Shown: piece by piece, positions 47,815 through 58,013 of the stretch | How the letters are laid out: each line of letters starts with the position of its first letter | Numbering within the stretch: position 1 is the first letter of the stretch | Origin: Acarospora socialis | Taxonomy: Eukaryota > Ascomycota > Lecanoromycetes > Acarosporales > Acarosporaceae | Assembly: GCA_025617375.2 (NCBI GenBank) | Contig: JAMYGW020000001.1 | Location: 3,596,001-3,660,000, forward strand | DNA: 64,000 bases | Direction: 5' to 3' | The notes under the pieces: model-generated | The model's database searches: none | The model's input: the letters and a program-made list of their open reading frames with translations, nothing else | What the model was told of the DNA's origin: nothing | Made by a program: the position numbers and the translations under genes

Positions 47815-48349
47815 ACTGCTGGTGTATAATGAATGATGATGGATGTTCTGATCAGCTTTCAGTGGTCATTGCCGAGTTTTCTCTCCGAGCCGCCGGCCCA
47901 GAGATGCCCAGCTGGCTTGAAAGGTACTTGGTAGACGTTGGACATTTGATCTCAAGCTAGAGAGATTGTGAAAGACGTCCGACGACGGGGATTGAGGCTT
48001 TCCCTGGTTTGCGCAGTGACGCGAGGCGTATTCCATTTTCTGATCTTTATCTCGGGGCTTCGACCATTGTGACATACAGCTTAGCTTGCATAGACCAGTG
48101 AACAAGTTTGGGCCTTGCTTGGTCCTTAGGACATTGTTAGTTCAAAGCACATCGCTCTCAAACCAAGGCCAGTACTCTTCGCACCCTCACTTCGCCAACC
48201 TTCTGACGGAGGCGATGATTGATAGATCCCCAGAACCGAGTTCCCCCGTCCATGGATTCTTGTCTAGATCTGCATGCAAACACACACGCTGCACTGAAAG
48301 CCGAACTAAGCCAAGCCTACTACCCACCCCCCTCTCCCCTTCTGCTACC
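47815..48349. other. intergenic region
   Basis: 535 bases upstream of the FAD enzyme and downstream of the NmrA-like gene. Composition is normal and no motif is recognised. A long plus-strand frame that starts here and crosses the next gene is its antisense shadow. Confidence 0.4.
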
Positions 48350-49315
48350 TCACCCAGTCTTCATATAATTCTGGTGCCACTCATAATCCCTATCCTCCTT
48401 CAACAGCGCCCGCACAATCTCCATCCCATCCCTCGGCTCCCTCCCCAACACCTCCCGCATCGTCCCGGTAACCAACGCGCCCTCCCCGTCCTCCATCCCC
48501 TCGAACCAGCTCAACCTCCCCCGGAAGAATCGTTCCCCCTTCCTCCCCACATCGGCCCGCACCTTAGCCGCGACGTACTCCTCCTGGGAAACTCTCTTCA
48601 CACCCACGTTCCTGCTCGTCGTCTCGTTAATAACGTCCACGACTTGCGCGAGCGTATACGCCTTCGGCCCCGTCAGCAGCACCATCTCCTGTCCATCGTA
48701 CGCGCCCGAGAGCATCAGCTTCGCCGTGGCCTCGGCCAGCTCCGCCCGGGAAGCGAAAGCGACCGCTCCGTCGCCGGGCAGCAGCACCTCCGCGGTCGCC
48801 GGGAACCAATCGATGAACAACGGAAAGGCATCCGCATAGATCCCCTCCCGAATCGACGTATGCCTGACGCCCAACTCCCTCAGGAACTTCTCCGTCTCCA
48901 GATGAGCAGCCTGCACCGACGCTTTCGAACGATCACCATACCCGCCGAAGGCTAGGGAGGTGTAGTAGACGTGCGCGACGCCGCTCAGCTTGGCGGCGGC
49001 GACGACGTTCAGGTGCTGTCTTGTGCGGGCGGCGTTGTCGAAGGTGGAGCTGGAGACGAAGAGGAGCTTGTCGACGCCGCGGAAGGCGCGGATGAGAGTG
49101 GCTAGGTCGTTGTAGTCGGCGTGGCGGAACTGGAGGCCTTGGTTTTCGAAGTGCGAGGCGGCGGAGGGGCGCGAGGAGGTGGCGGCGAAGTCGGTGGCTG
49201 GGATCGTGGAGGCGAGGTGAGAGAGAACGCCGCGGCCGAGTCCGCCCGTGCTGCCGGTGACGAGGTATTTTAATCGGGTGGGTTCGGTTGGTGGTGGGGT
49301 CGTGTGGTTGTCCAT
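48350..49315 (-). CDS. NmrA-like NAD(P)-binding oxidoreductase
   Basis: A single-exon frame of 321 residues. The N-terminal Rossmann motif is LVTGSTGGLGRGVLSHLA (about residues 18-35). It is followed by the pattern of atypical short-chain reductases of the NmrA/QorB type: HADYNDLATLIRAFRGVDKL, VAHVYYTSLAFGG, and LREGVRHTSIREGIY-like substrate-region residues. No catalytic Tyr-x3-Lys pair of classical SDRs stands out, as usual for NmrA-like proteins. These are NADP-dependent redox sensors or reductases, often without known substrate. It is followed on the same strand by the damaged FAD gene about 535 bases away. GC-rich codon use is typical of an active gene here. Confidence 0.88.
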   Translation of the reverse strand: MDNHTTPPPTEPTRLKYLVTGSTGGLGRGVLSHLASTIPATDFAATSSRPSAASHFENQGLQFRHADYNDLATLIRAFRGVDKLLFVSSSTFDNAARTRQHLNVVAAAKLSGVAHVYYTSLAFGGYGDRSKASVQAAHLETEKFLRELGVRHTSIREGIYADAFPLFIDWFPATAEVLLPGDGAVAFASRAELAEATAKLMLSGAYDGQEMVLLTGPKAYTLAQVVDVINETTSRNVGVKRVSQEEYVAAKVRADVGRKGERFFRGRLSWFEGMEDGEGALVTGTMREVLGREPRDGMEIVRALLKEDRDYEWHQNYMKTG

Positions 49316-49492
49316 GATGGAAGGGAATTTTTAGGTGAAGAGTTGACTCTGGGACGATGCGAGACGGTGTCCAGCCAAAAAAAGTAACAGCTTCCAAGAT
49401 ATTTATACAACTATGGAACGCATCTTGCTGCAGTGGTCATTTGAAAGTTCTGAAGAATTGTTTGTCGCCTACAGAAATCCATTGAGATCGAT

Positions 49493-49573
49493 GCTTAGAA
49501 ATGATTGCTTAGAAACAATGCTTTATGCTTAGAAATGATTGCTTAGAAACAATGCTTTATGCTTAGAAATGAC
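49493..49573. repeat. tandem repeat, 34-base unit, about 2.4 copies
   Basis: Units at 49493-49526 and 49527-49560 are identical, followed by a partial third (49561-49573). Each unit contains GCTTAGAAA twice, so it is itself an internal duplication. Confidence 0.9.
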
Positions 49574-49867
49574 TGTTGCAGAAAGAAGTAGACCGATGCA
49601 GCTCGTATAGACGTGAAGGCAATGCTCAGATCCTACGAATAAAATACTCTAGCAAGATATCCATGGCTTTGGGAAAGGACAGTCTCGAATGTGTAAATGA
49701 CAACTGGGAGTCTCTTAAGGGCCCCCAAGACCTTACCAGACAGTTTGGATATTGCTCAGTTTTGATGGCTGTGTGGAGGGTATGGCTCTCTTCAAGCAAG
49801 GCTGCTTAGTTAGTCAGAGAGAAAGTTATATATTGATCAGGAAAGATAGCTCATACAGGTGGCGGGT

Positions 49868-49978
49868 AGCCTGGCTCAGTGGACTTCGATGAAACATCTT
49901 TCCACATGATCCAACGTCAATGCCCTGAACTTAGAAAGCCTCCTTAAATACACCGAGTTCGATCCCTGGTCTGCTCGA
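49868..49978 (+). other. tRNA-like Pol III signals, probable relic
   Basis: TGGCTCAGTGG fits a tRNA A-box and GAGTTCGATCC a B-box, about 90 bases apart, followed by T-runs (from 49984) like a Pol III terminator. I could not build a paired acceptor stem, so this is a relic or a tRNA-derived repeat rather than a working tRNA. Confidence 0.3.
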
Positions 49979-50434
49979 ATGTATTTTTGCTTTTTTGTTT
50001 TTGCGCAAATGTTGTGTCCAACTGGCTTTCACTGACATCATACTTAGAGGATGACCATAATGTACATACAGCCTGAACATCCGAAAAATTGTCTATCACA
50101 TCGACCTTTAACTATACAACTCCCCTCCGGAAGGCTTCCCAGTCTTACATTGACCATGACTGTGACTGTAAGCCGCTAAGCTAGAATTAGACCTATATAA
50201 AGTACATTCATATGGGAAGGCTCTAAGCTGAACCTGTGAGAGAAGCGGCTGGAATGGCAGAACACACGGCCTAGAGAGTACACGAGAAGAATAGTAGATC
50301 CACCATTGACCATATTCTGCACCATGCTTCAGCGAGTTGGCATGGGGTCATCCTAACAATTTATAAACGCCGCGCTACCAACAAGATAGAGATTCCATAC
50401 CTTAGTTACTCTTTGAAGCCCTAATTCGAACATT

Positions 50435-53400
50435 CTACTTAGCCGCCCGAAACCCTACCCCAGGTAATCTCGATCGCAACGCCAGACTGCTCAACACCAC
50501 GCTCACCGAACTCGCCGCCATCGCCGCACTAGCCCAAACTGGTCCCAACCTTGGGTGACCGCTTGCGGGGTATATCACACCCGCCGCGATAGGCAGCAAG
50601 CAAACGTTGTAGACGAGCGCCCAGGCGAAATTGAATTTGATGCGCCTGAAGACCGTTTTGCTCAAGTCGAGTAGTGTCAAAAGAGTGTTGAGGCTGGAGG
50701 TGAGCAGAATGAAGGACGATGACGAGAGGGCGATGTCGGAACCGCTGCCGATGGCGATGCTGACGGTTGCGGCGGTGAGCGCTGGAGCATCGTTGATGCC
50801 ATCGCCAACGAAGGCGACGTTTGCTCCTCTGCGCTCGTCATGTTCTCCAGCTATTTTGTTGTTGTAACGCCGCTTTGGTGCATTCGCTTGTAACCATCGA
50901 ATTCTGTCCGCCTTTTCCGTAGGCAAGACGCCGGCGATGATATTGCTGGTCGGGATGCCTATGTCTTGACCGACCGACGTGGCGGTTGTTGGATTGTCTC
51001 CGCTCAGCATGTACACACTTAGACCTGCTTCCTGTAGTCTGCGAACAACTTGCGGAGCCTCGGGACGGATAGGATCTGTCGTTGCAAACTGAGCGGCGAG
51101 AGCGAATCTCGATTTGGGATCTTGGACATTACGCATCGCCAGTAAGGCAACTGATTTGCCTTCCGTTTTCCATTTTGAGACGTTGGCATGATTGAAGTAG
51201 TTTTTTGTGTCAACGCCAAGAGAGGCTATAAAGGATTCATTGCCAATGGCAGCCTCCAAGGGCACCTTCATTGCGTTGAATGGAGAGGTAATTGTGCCAC
51301 GAATTCCACGCCCAGGCACTTCCTCGATGTCCAGAATTTGAATAGATGGTTGATCCTTTCCGTGACAGAAATCGACAATCGCCCGCGCAATAGGGTGTTC
51401 ACTGCTCTCCTCAAGTGTCTTAGCGGCTGCCCAGGCAATCGATTCCTTATCACCAGATGCTAGCATATCGTAATCTGTCACTTTCAAGCTCCCACCTTCC
51501 GTCAAGGTACCTGTCTTGTCGAAAACCACCACATCCAAATTACTTGCTTCTTGAAATGCTTCACCCCCTCCTCGGACCAAGATGCCGTATTTAGCAGCAA
51601 GCCCACTACCGACAAACATTGCTGTCGGTGCTGCAAGCCCAATACCGCAGGGACATGCAACGACAAACACAGCAATGGCGAATTCGAGGCTCCAGAATGC
51701 CCATCCGCCCTGATTGGTATCCAGGTAGTCTCCGGGCAGGACGCCGGACTGACCAAGAGAGAACCAGAGGATGAAAGTGACGATGGCGAGCAATGTAATG
51801 ACAGGGACGAAGTATCCTGTTAGAATATCCGCAACCCTTTCAACCGGTGCACGCCGTGTCTGGCCCTCCCGTACAGCCGATACTATCTGGTCTAACATGG
51901 ACGTACCGTTGAATCCTGTAATTTTGATCGTGACCGGTTTGCCCGTGTTGATAGATCCCGCGAATACCTTATCACCAGCATTCTTGACAATGGGACGTGA
52001 CTCCCCAGTCAGGGAGCTCTCATCGAACTGCGATGAACCAATCATCACCAACCCATCCGCAGGAGGCGAAATGCCATGTGGGACTAACACAGTATCTCCG
52101 GTCTCTAACAGATCGACGTCTACCTGTTCAGGACCACTGGTTGAAGTTTGCTGGTCGATGGTTTCTTGACTACCCATTGCTGCACCTGCATTCAAGGCGC
52201 TTGGATTGACGAGCAGTGCCTGAGAAGGTCGAAGCTTGCCGAGCATAGCGACAGCGTCACCTGTTTTGGCTTTGCTGTATGCTTCCAAGAAGCGTCCAAT
52301 GAGTATGAAGAAGGTCAGAAAGACTACCGTGTCGAAGTACGTAGTGCCATTTCCGGACATTGTGGTTGCGCTCGTGGCATCAACGATAAGCAGTGCCAGC
52401 GAAGCGAAGTAGGCCACCGACGTCCCAGCTGAAATGAGAAGGTTCATACTACCAAACCTGTAGAACCTGCGCATGATAGGCACTCTGCTACTCCTTCGCC
52501 ACAGTGCACGGATTTCTTTCAGGGCTCGAGTATGAAAAACGTCCGCCGCACAGAACATAACTGGCGTAGCCAAGATAAACAAAGCCCAGTCCGATCTCGT
52601 AACATTACCCGCCCAAGCCGTTTGTTCAAAGAAGGCTCGTGTCGTATTTGTTGACGGCACAAGACTCATCCAGACAACACCGATAAGGAAGGTTGGGATG
52701 GCAACAATGAAACTGAGAAGCAGACGAAAGAGTAAACGACGCCGCTCATGAAGCTGCATAGCCCGAGAACGCTGCTCCAAAGTGGGTGGGTGATAGACGG
52801 TAACCTTAAACGTGTCGCTAACATCACATATGGTAGCGATGATGTGTCTGATGGTGAGGTACGGTGGTTGAGGTGTATAAGTGACTTCGATGATCGGATC
52901 TCTTATTGTTGGGCTCTTCTCCACCAGAACTTGGTCGGAGAACGAAGTTTTCACGGCTTCAATTATCCTTTGGGGACAATGCTCGCAGAACATGCCGGCG
53001 ACTGAAAGCTTTACTGATCTGCCTTGGTCGACCAGGATGCCTTCGCTTCTTTCAGTATCGGGGACACACTCCTGAACGGTGCACTCGTAGCCAAGGTCTT
53101 CTACCTTTTCAACAATTTCATCGAGATGCTCTTTGCCGGTAAAGATCACCGTTCCGCTGTTGGTCAACAAATCTACCGCGATGCTTTCGACAAAACTTAA
53201 CTCCGCAAGACCACTACTCACAGAGCCCGTGCAAGAGGCACAAGTCATGCCACCGATGCTGAGCACTGCCCGCCACATCAGGGCATTCGAAAAAGAAAGT
53301 CTGTGCGCCAGCGGGGCATTGTTTGGCCAGCACTTGTCAATGGAAGCGTCGTACCTTAGGTCGGTGATTTTGTCAACGATCAAATCGGCGTTTTCCTTGG

Positions 53401-54370
53401 GTCCTTTAAATGTAACAGTAGCGCTGTTGGTCAGTAGAGTGACATTGACCGAGATTATAAACTCCATCTCCTCCAAACTATGTGTTATTGTGCCGGTGCA
53501 CGAAGCACAGGTCATACCAATGATGCTGAGAAGAACGTTGTATTCTTCTACATCTTTATGTGCCCCTGAGTTGTTGACGCCTACTTCATCTTTACGTACC
53601 ACGACAGCAGATTGAACACTGGCATCTCCGGTTCGATCGCGAGAGGTAGGGAATGACCTGATGTTCTGCTCAGGTAAGGAGGGCAGAGCATTGTGGGGAC
53701 TGACGTGTCCCAGTGGAACCTCCCTAGCTCTAGATTCCGTATCCTCTTTGCTGGTGGCAGCCAACAGAAACAATGATCCCGAGCCAGCATCCTTCCTTTC
53801 TCCCCCGATGGTCTGCGAGATGGAGCGAGACTCGTCCTCCCGAACACTGAGTTCTTGCTTCCTACAGGCGTCACAATTCTGGATATGTCTGCTTCTCTTG
53901 TCATAATTCAGGGGCCAGGACGAGTTCGAAGTACACTGATATGAACGCTTCCAGTACCCAACCGCATGCTTGAGCCAGCCATCGCTACCTGCGTCGGAAT
54001 GGATCTGAGATATCTTGACTCCGGCGCTATCGGTCGTGGTTGCGTCGTAGATTTCGAACGCAGCATCGTTGAGCGATTGGCATATAACTGTTGCTGATAG
54101 GTTCTTATCATGACGGATTTGTACTTGGTGTGAGAGGATGCTGATATCAACGCTCCAGATGGACGGGCCCAGATCCCGAAGAACCTCCCTGATATAGGCA
54201 ACACAAGAGGCGCAGTGGATGTTGTTCGCCACGACGGTTGTGATAAGAAGGTGCGCCGTGCTCGTACTATCTGTTTTGGCTGAATCATAGCTTATTGGTC
54301 GGGTCGAATTGTCAAGTGATAACGAAGGGGCTGTTCGCAGTTCGTACTGCACAGACTTCGACCGATACAT
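50435..54370 (-). CDS. copper-transporting P1B-type ATPase (CrpA/CRP1-like)
   Basis: One uninterrupted frame of 1,311 residues starting at the ATG at 54368-54370. Four heavy-metal-binding regions precede the core: an atypical NNIHCASC near residue 55, two canonical GMTCASC near 290 and 375, and a divergent GMFCEHC near 462. A Ser-rich linker of about 200 residues with CDAC separates the first from the rest. The pump core has about eight membrane helices, the actuator loop with SLTGES (about 787), the metal-site CPC in VVACPCGIGLAAP (about 905), phosphorylation site DKTGTLT (about 950), SEHP, and GDGINDAPAL (about 1,188). CPC marks a Cu(I)/Ag(I) pump. The length and divergent N-terminus fit fungal copper-detoxifying exporters better than secretory Ccc2. 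Confidence 0.93.
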   Translation of the reverse strand: MYRSKSVQYELRTAPSLSLDNSTRPISYDSAKTDSTSTAHLLITTVVANNIHCASCVAYIREVLRDLGPSIWSVDISILSHQVQIRHDKNLSATVICQSLNDAAFEIYDATTTDSAGVKISQIHSDAGSDGWLKHAVGYWKRSYQCTSNSSWPLNYDKRSRHIQNCDACRKQELSVREDESRSISQTIGGERKDAGSGSLFLLAATSKEDTESRAREVPLGHVSPHNALPSLPEQNIRSFPTSRDRTGDASVQSAVVVRKDEVGVNNSGAHKDVEEYNVLLSIIGMTCASCTGTITHSLEEMEFIISVNVTLLTNSATVTFKGPKENADLIVDKITDLRYDASIDKCWPNNAPLAHRLSFSNALMWRAVLSIGGMTCASCTGSVSSGLAELSFVESIAVDLLTNSGTVIFTGKEHLDEIVEKVEDLGYECTVQECVPDTERSEGILVDQGRSVKLSVAGMFCEHCPQRIIEAVKTSFSDQVLVEKSPTIRDPIIEVTYTPQPPYLTIRHIIATICDVSDTFKVTVYHPPTLEQRSRAMQLHERRRLLFRLLLSFIVAIPTFLIGVVWMSLVPSTNTTRAFFEQTAWAGNVTRSDWALFILATPVMFCAADVFHTRALKEIRALWRRSSRVPIMRRFYRFGSMNLLISAGTSVAYFASLALLIVDATSATTMSGNGTTYFDTVVFLTFFILIGRFLEAYSKAKTGDAVAMLGKLRPSQALLVNPSALNAGAAMGSQETIDQQTSTSGPEQVDVDLLETGDTVLVPHGISPPADGLVMIGSSQFDESSLTGESRPIVKNAGDKVFAGSINTGKPVTIKITGFNGTSMLDQIVSAVREGQTRRAPVERVADILTGYFVPVITLLAIVTFILWFSLGQSGVLPGDYLDTNQGGWAFWSLEFAIAVFVVACPCGIGLAAPTAMFVGSGLAAKYGILVRGGGEAFQEASNLDVVVFDKTGTLTEGGSLKVTDYDMLASGDKESIAWAAAKTLEESSEHPIARAIVDFCHGKDQPSIQILDIEEVPGRGIRGTITSPFNAMKVPLEAAIGNESFIASLGVDTKNYFNHANVSKWKTEGKSVALLAMRNVQDPKSRFALAAQFATTDPIRPEAPQVVRRLQEAGLSVYMLSGDNPTTATSVGQDIGIPTSNIIAGVLPTEKADRIRWLQANAPKRRYNNKIAGEHDERRGANVAFVGDGINDAPALTAATVSIAIGSGSDIALSSSSFILLTSSLNTLLTLLDLSKTVFRRIKFNFAWALVYNVCLLPIAAGVIYPASGHPRLGPVWASAAMAASSVSVVLSSLALRSRLPGVGFRAAK

Positions 54371-55457
54371 CACAGGTCAGAAGCTTGGAAAGGAGGATGC
54401 GGGGATCAAAGATGTTCCCAGAAGACTGCAAAGCAATCGCTGGAATTTGACAGCAATGCGGAGGACTTGACCCCCTTGAAAGCAGCGGAGATTGGAATGT
54501 AAAGAAGCGAAAGTAGATACGCCAGTGATCCTGGTGAAGATCGTTGGACAACAAATAATGAGCTACTTGGTCTCCAAAATATCTGAAATCAAGAGCAGCG
54601 AGATTATTGTAGATCTAAGTCATATAAAGGAGAAGACGTTGCCAACGACTGTTGCCAACAATAAACGGCGATGCGCCATTAGTGCGTGAAGTCGCCACCG
54701 CAATAAGCCCTCAGTAAGTGAAAGGTCCATGGGTCTTACGCAAGGAATATGGGATCTACTGTCGCCAAATCGAACAGATGAATTTCGCAAATCTATACTC
54801 GTGAGCAAGTTTGCGGAATTGTCAGGTGCAGCGAGGAGCGTTGCGCAAAGTATATGTATGTTCATGTTCGACGTCGACATATGCGAGATGCTCTCGGCCT
54901 GAAACTACGCGATCCAAGAGTATTCCGGCAGCTACGTTAGGTAAGGGGCAAAGGGCACAATGCGAGGAAATGATATGAAGCTGTTGAGACATGGCTGGTG
55001 AAGGTAATAACATTAGTCTGGACATACGATCGTAGAACAGGAGTAAAAGGCAGAGCTCAATGATGGAGAATGATTAAGGTCGACAATATACAGTATGTGT
55101 AAGATATGAGACTCGAACTGGCGACTTTTAATAGTGAGATGCCTTTCTGGCTGAGGTTTGTGGCCCGTGCGGAGTGAAAAGTGGGGTTGATTCCTTTCCA
55201 TAAGCGAGTGACTCCATCTCCATCCCACTAAACCATCTCTACAGCCTCTGCACCATCGATCAGCTCTCACTTCTCGTCACCAGCCTTGCGCATCGGAATC
55301 GTCTATTCGCCTGGACAGTCCATTGTTTACAATCTTGCAAAGAGAGACTTCGAATATACTTCCTAAGTGTAGGAAGCTGTGAGTTTATCGGACACCTGAT
55401 TGAGAAGTACTGTGCTTTGCATATTTCGTTAGCTGGCTCCCTTCAGCGCATACAACA
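54371..55457. other. divergent promoter region between Cu-ATPase and BRF1
   Basis: 1.09 kb with mixed composition and no supported protein gene. It holds a tRNA-like relic on the minus strand near 55,105-55,145. Confidence 0.45.
55105..55175 (-). other. tRNA-like relic (B-box)
   Basis: On the minus strand, GCATCTCACTATTAA followed by GTCGCCAGTTCGAGTC has the look of an anticodon loop (CTATTAA) and a T-arm with B-box GTTCGAGTC. The anticodon and T-stems do not pair well and no acceptor stem closes it. Probable decayed tRNA or tRNA-derived repeat. Confidence 0.25.
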
Positions 55458-57761
55458 ATGTCAAGCAAACCAAAGCCTCAGAGGCCAAGGGTACCGAGAG
55501 AACGTCTAGCAAGTATCAAAAACCCTAATCCGACACCAATCTCGTCCAAATCAGTACCACCTCGGTCTGTCCAGAACGCCAGACCTCAGCACAAATCCGC
55601 GAGATATACTTGCCCAAATCCTTCCTGTCCAGCTCCAAATATTGTTGACGATGATGACAAGCGAGTCTGCGAAGGCTGCGGTACTGTCATCAGTGACTCT
55701 AACATCGTCTCCGAGGTCACTTTTGGGGAGTCGTCGGCTGGGGCTGCAGTGGTTCAGGGCCAACATGTTGGCGCCGATCAGGCATATGCCAAGAGCATGG
55801 GGCCTGCATTTAAAAAGGCTGGCGGAATGGAGAGCAGGGAGATCACCGACATGGCCGGTTCGTCTGCTCTAATCACTTTGCGTTATCCACCCAGAATGTT
55901 GAGTTTTCTTAGGTAAACGATATATCGGCCAGCTGGCTGCAGCCCTAACGATTCCACAGTCCATCTCAGATGCCGGAAATCAGATCTTCAAACTAGCCGT
56001 TGCAAACAACTTCATACAGGGCCGAAGGACCAGAAGTGTTGCAGCAGTCTGCCTGTACATCGCCTGTAGACGACAAGAAACTAACCAACATATGCTCATA
56101 GACTTCTCAGATGTCCTCATGGTACACGCCTCTCCATCAACCGTCTTGTTTTGTCTGCTAATATACGTCTGTAGCTTAACGTTTTCAAGCTTGGTCAAAC
56201 GTACAAGGCTCTCCTCGAAGAACTTCGATTAGGAGGGAGTAACTTCTTGATCAATCCTATCAACCCGGAAGATCTCATTTATCGCTTTGCTAAACAGCTG
56301 GAGTTTGGTGAACTGACGATGCGAGTAGCCAACGAGGCTGCTCATATCGTACAACGAATGAACCGTGACTGGATGACAACCGGGCGTCGACCGGCTGGTA
56401 TATGTGGAGCTGCTCTCATCCTAGCGGCTCGAATGAACAACTTTCGTCGGACCGTCCGGGAAGTCGTTTACGTTGTCAAAGTAACAGATCTCACCATCCA
56501 CAAGCGCTTGGATGAGTTCAAGGTCACGGAAAGCAGCGACTTAACAGTCGAGCAGTTCCGCACCATCGACCTCGAGAAAGCTCACGACCCACCCGCATTC
56601 TACGAAGCACGCAATCCGAAGAGCAAGAGGAAACGCAAGCGAGTACGTCAACTTGACGATGCAGAGCCTGAAGTTATCCCAGACGAGCATGACCCTGGAA
56701 GGCTTCAGTCTAGTGCCCCGCCTACTACTCAAGGTGCTGGGCGGGTAGACGCAGAAGGCTTTGCGATCCCAGCGATCCCCATCGATCCTGCACTCTTAGC
56801 CGCCTCAGCCGACGCCCTCTCCGAACTAGAAGCCCTACCCTCAAGTACAACCCAATCACCACCTCCGCAAAATGACACCAACGAGCCACCGGCCAAGCGA
56901 CCCCGTGGTCGACCCAAAAAGAAACCGGCACCACCGCAAACAGCCGCCGATCTACGACAAGAAACCGAGATCGAATCCGACATCTCCGAATGGCTCAACG
57001 ACCCCAACACGCAACAGCACGCCGACGCGCACAGCAAATCCCTCGAGCACGCCAAGACCGTCGCCTTCACCGAGCGCCTCGACCGGCACATCCCCGACAC
57101 GGAAGAGATCGCGCCCGAAGAGTTCGCCGACGACCCCGAAGTCAGCAACTGCCTGCTCACGCCCGCCGAAGTCGAGATCAAGGAGCGCATCTGGGTGCAC
57201 GAGAACCGCGACTACCTGCGCGAGCAGCAGGCCAAGATGCTCAAGAAGCAGCTCGAGGAGGAGAACGGCACGGCGCGCGTCATCGTTCGCAGGAAGCGGA
57301 AGAAGGGTAAGATGGGTGATCTGAGTCGCTACGCGCTGGACGGCGAGGAGGGCGGTGGGATCAGTGGGGCGAGCACGCCGGCTGAGGCGACGATTATGAT
57401 GATGAAGGAGAGGGGCTTCAGTAAGAAGATTAATTATGCGATGATCAACAGTCTTTTCCAGCGCCGCGGCTCGAGCGGGGGTGGCAGTTCCGTGGCGGGT
57501 AGTGATGTAGGAGGCGAAAACTCGCCGCGCTCTCAGGAGCCATCGCCTGCGCCGGGCGTTCTTCCTGCGGCTGCGAAGCCACTACCTTTGCAGGGGAACG
57601 AAGGGGTCAACGAAAATGAAGACGAGGAGGAAGAAGAGGAGGAGGAGGAAGAGGAAGAGGACGATGAGGAGGTTGATGAAGATGAGTTTAGTGCGGTCAC
57701 CAATGCCGTTGAGACCGGTCTGCAGAGCGCCATTGACGACGGAGACGTGTATGATGTTTAG
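55458..57761 (+). CDS. BRF1: TFIIIB subunit Brf1 (TFIIB-related factor)
   Basis: Three exons (55458-55857, 55913-56121, 56175-57761; introns 55 and 53 bases) give 731 residues. A TFIIB-type zinc ribbon with Cys 52, 57, 71 and 74 (CPNPSC...VCEGC) follows a basic N-terminus. The two cyclin folds come next: EITDMAGKRYIGQLAAALTI... and RRTRSVAAVCLYIACR in the first, RFAKQLEFG and GRRPAGICGAALILAAR in the second. Splicing restores all of these. The Brf1-specific domain includes CLLTPAEVEIKERIWVHENR. The C-terminus has a Glu-rich run. Brf1 recruits RNA polymerase III to tRNA and 5S genes together with TBP and Bdp1 in the nucleus. Confidence 0.95.
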
Positions 57762-58013
57762 CGATGGAGCTTGAGTTCAACTATCTGAGATGCTCCTTTG
57801 AATGTAGAGCTAGTGCTTCGGAGCAAGAATCCCGCTTTGAGTGGCAATGCGCAACTCTCGACTGTATGAGGTAGAAGTGTCTGCTGAGCTCCGAACGGGA
57901 TCTGAATCTCCCATCTCCGAACCCTCGTCAAGTCTTGTATCTATTGGAGGAAACGAAAAACGACCCGTACTGAACAACTCCCCTCGCCTCCTCCTCCGAA
58001 CCCTTACCTCCTC

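Larger units (their letters stand above)
49316..50434. other. intergenic region with a short tandem repeat and a tRNA-like relic
   Basis: 1.1 kb between the NmrA-like gene start and the Cu-ATPase stop. It contains the 34-base tandem repeat at 49493-49573 and A-box/B-box sequences at 49868-49978. No protein-coding gene is supported. Confidence 0.5.

Noticed and set aside
48086-48955. 289-codon plus-strand open frame
   Set aside because: It is antisense to the NmrA-like gene, Pro/Arg/His-rich with no motif, and is a shadow of GC-rich codons.
56872-57324. Pro/Arg/Ser-rich frames overlapping BRF1
   Set aside because: They are out-of-frame shadows of the BRF1 third exon.
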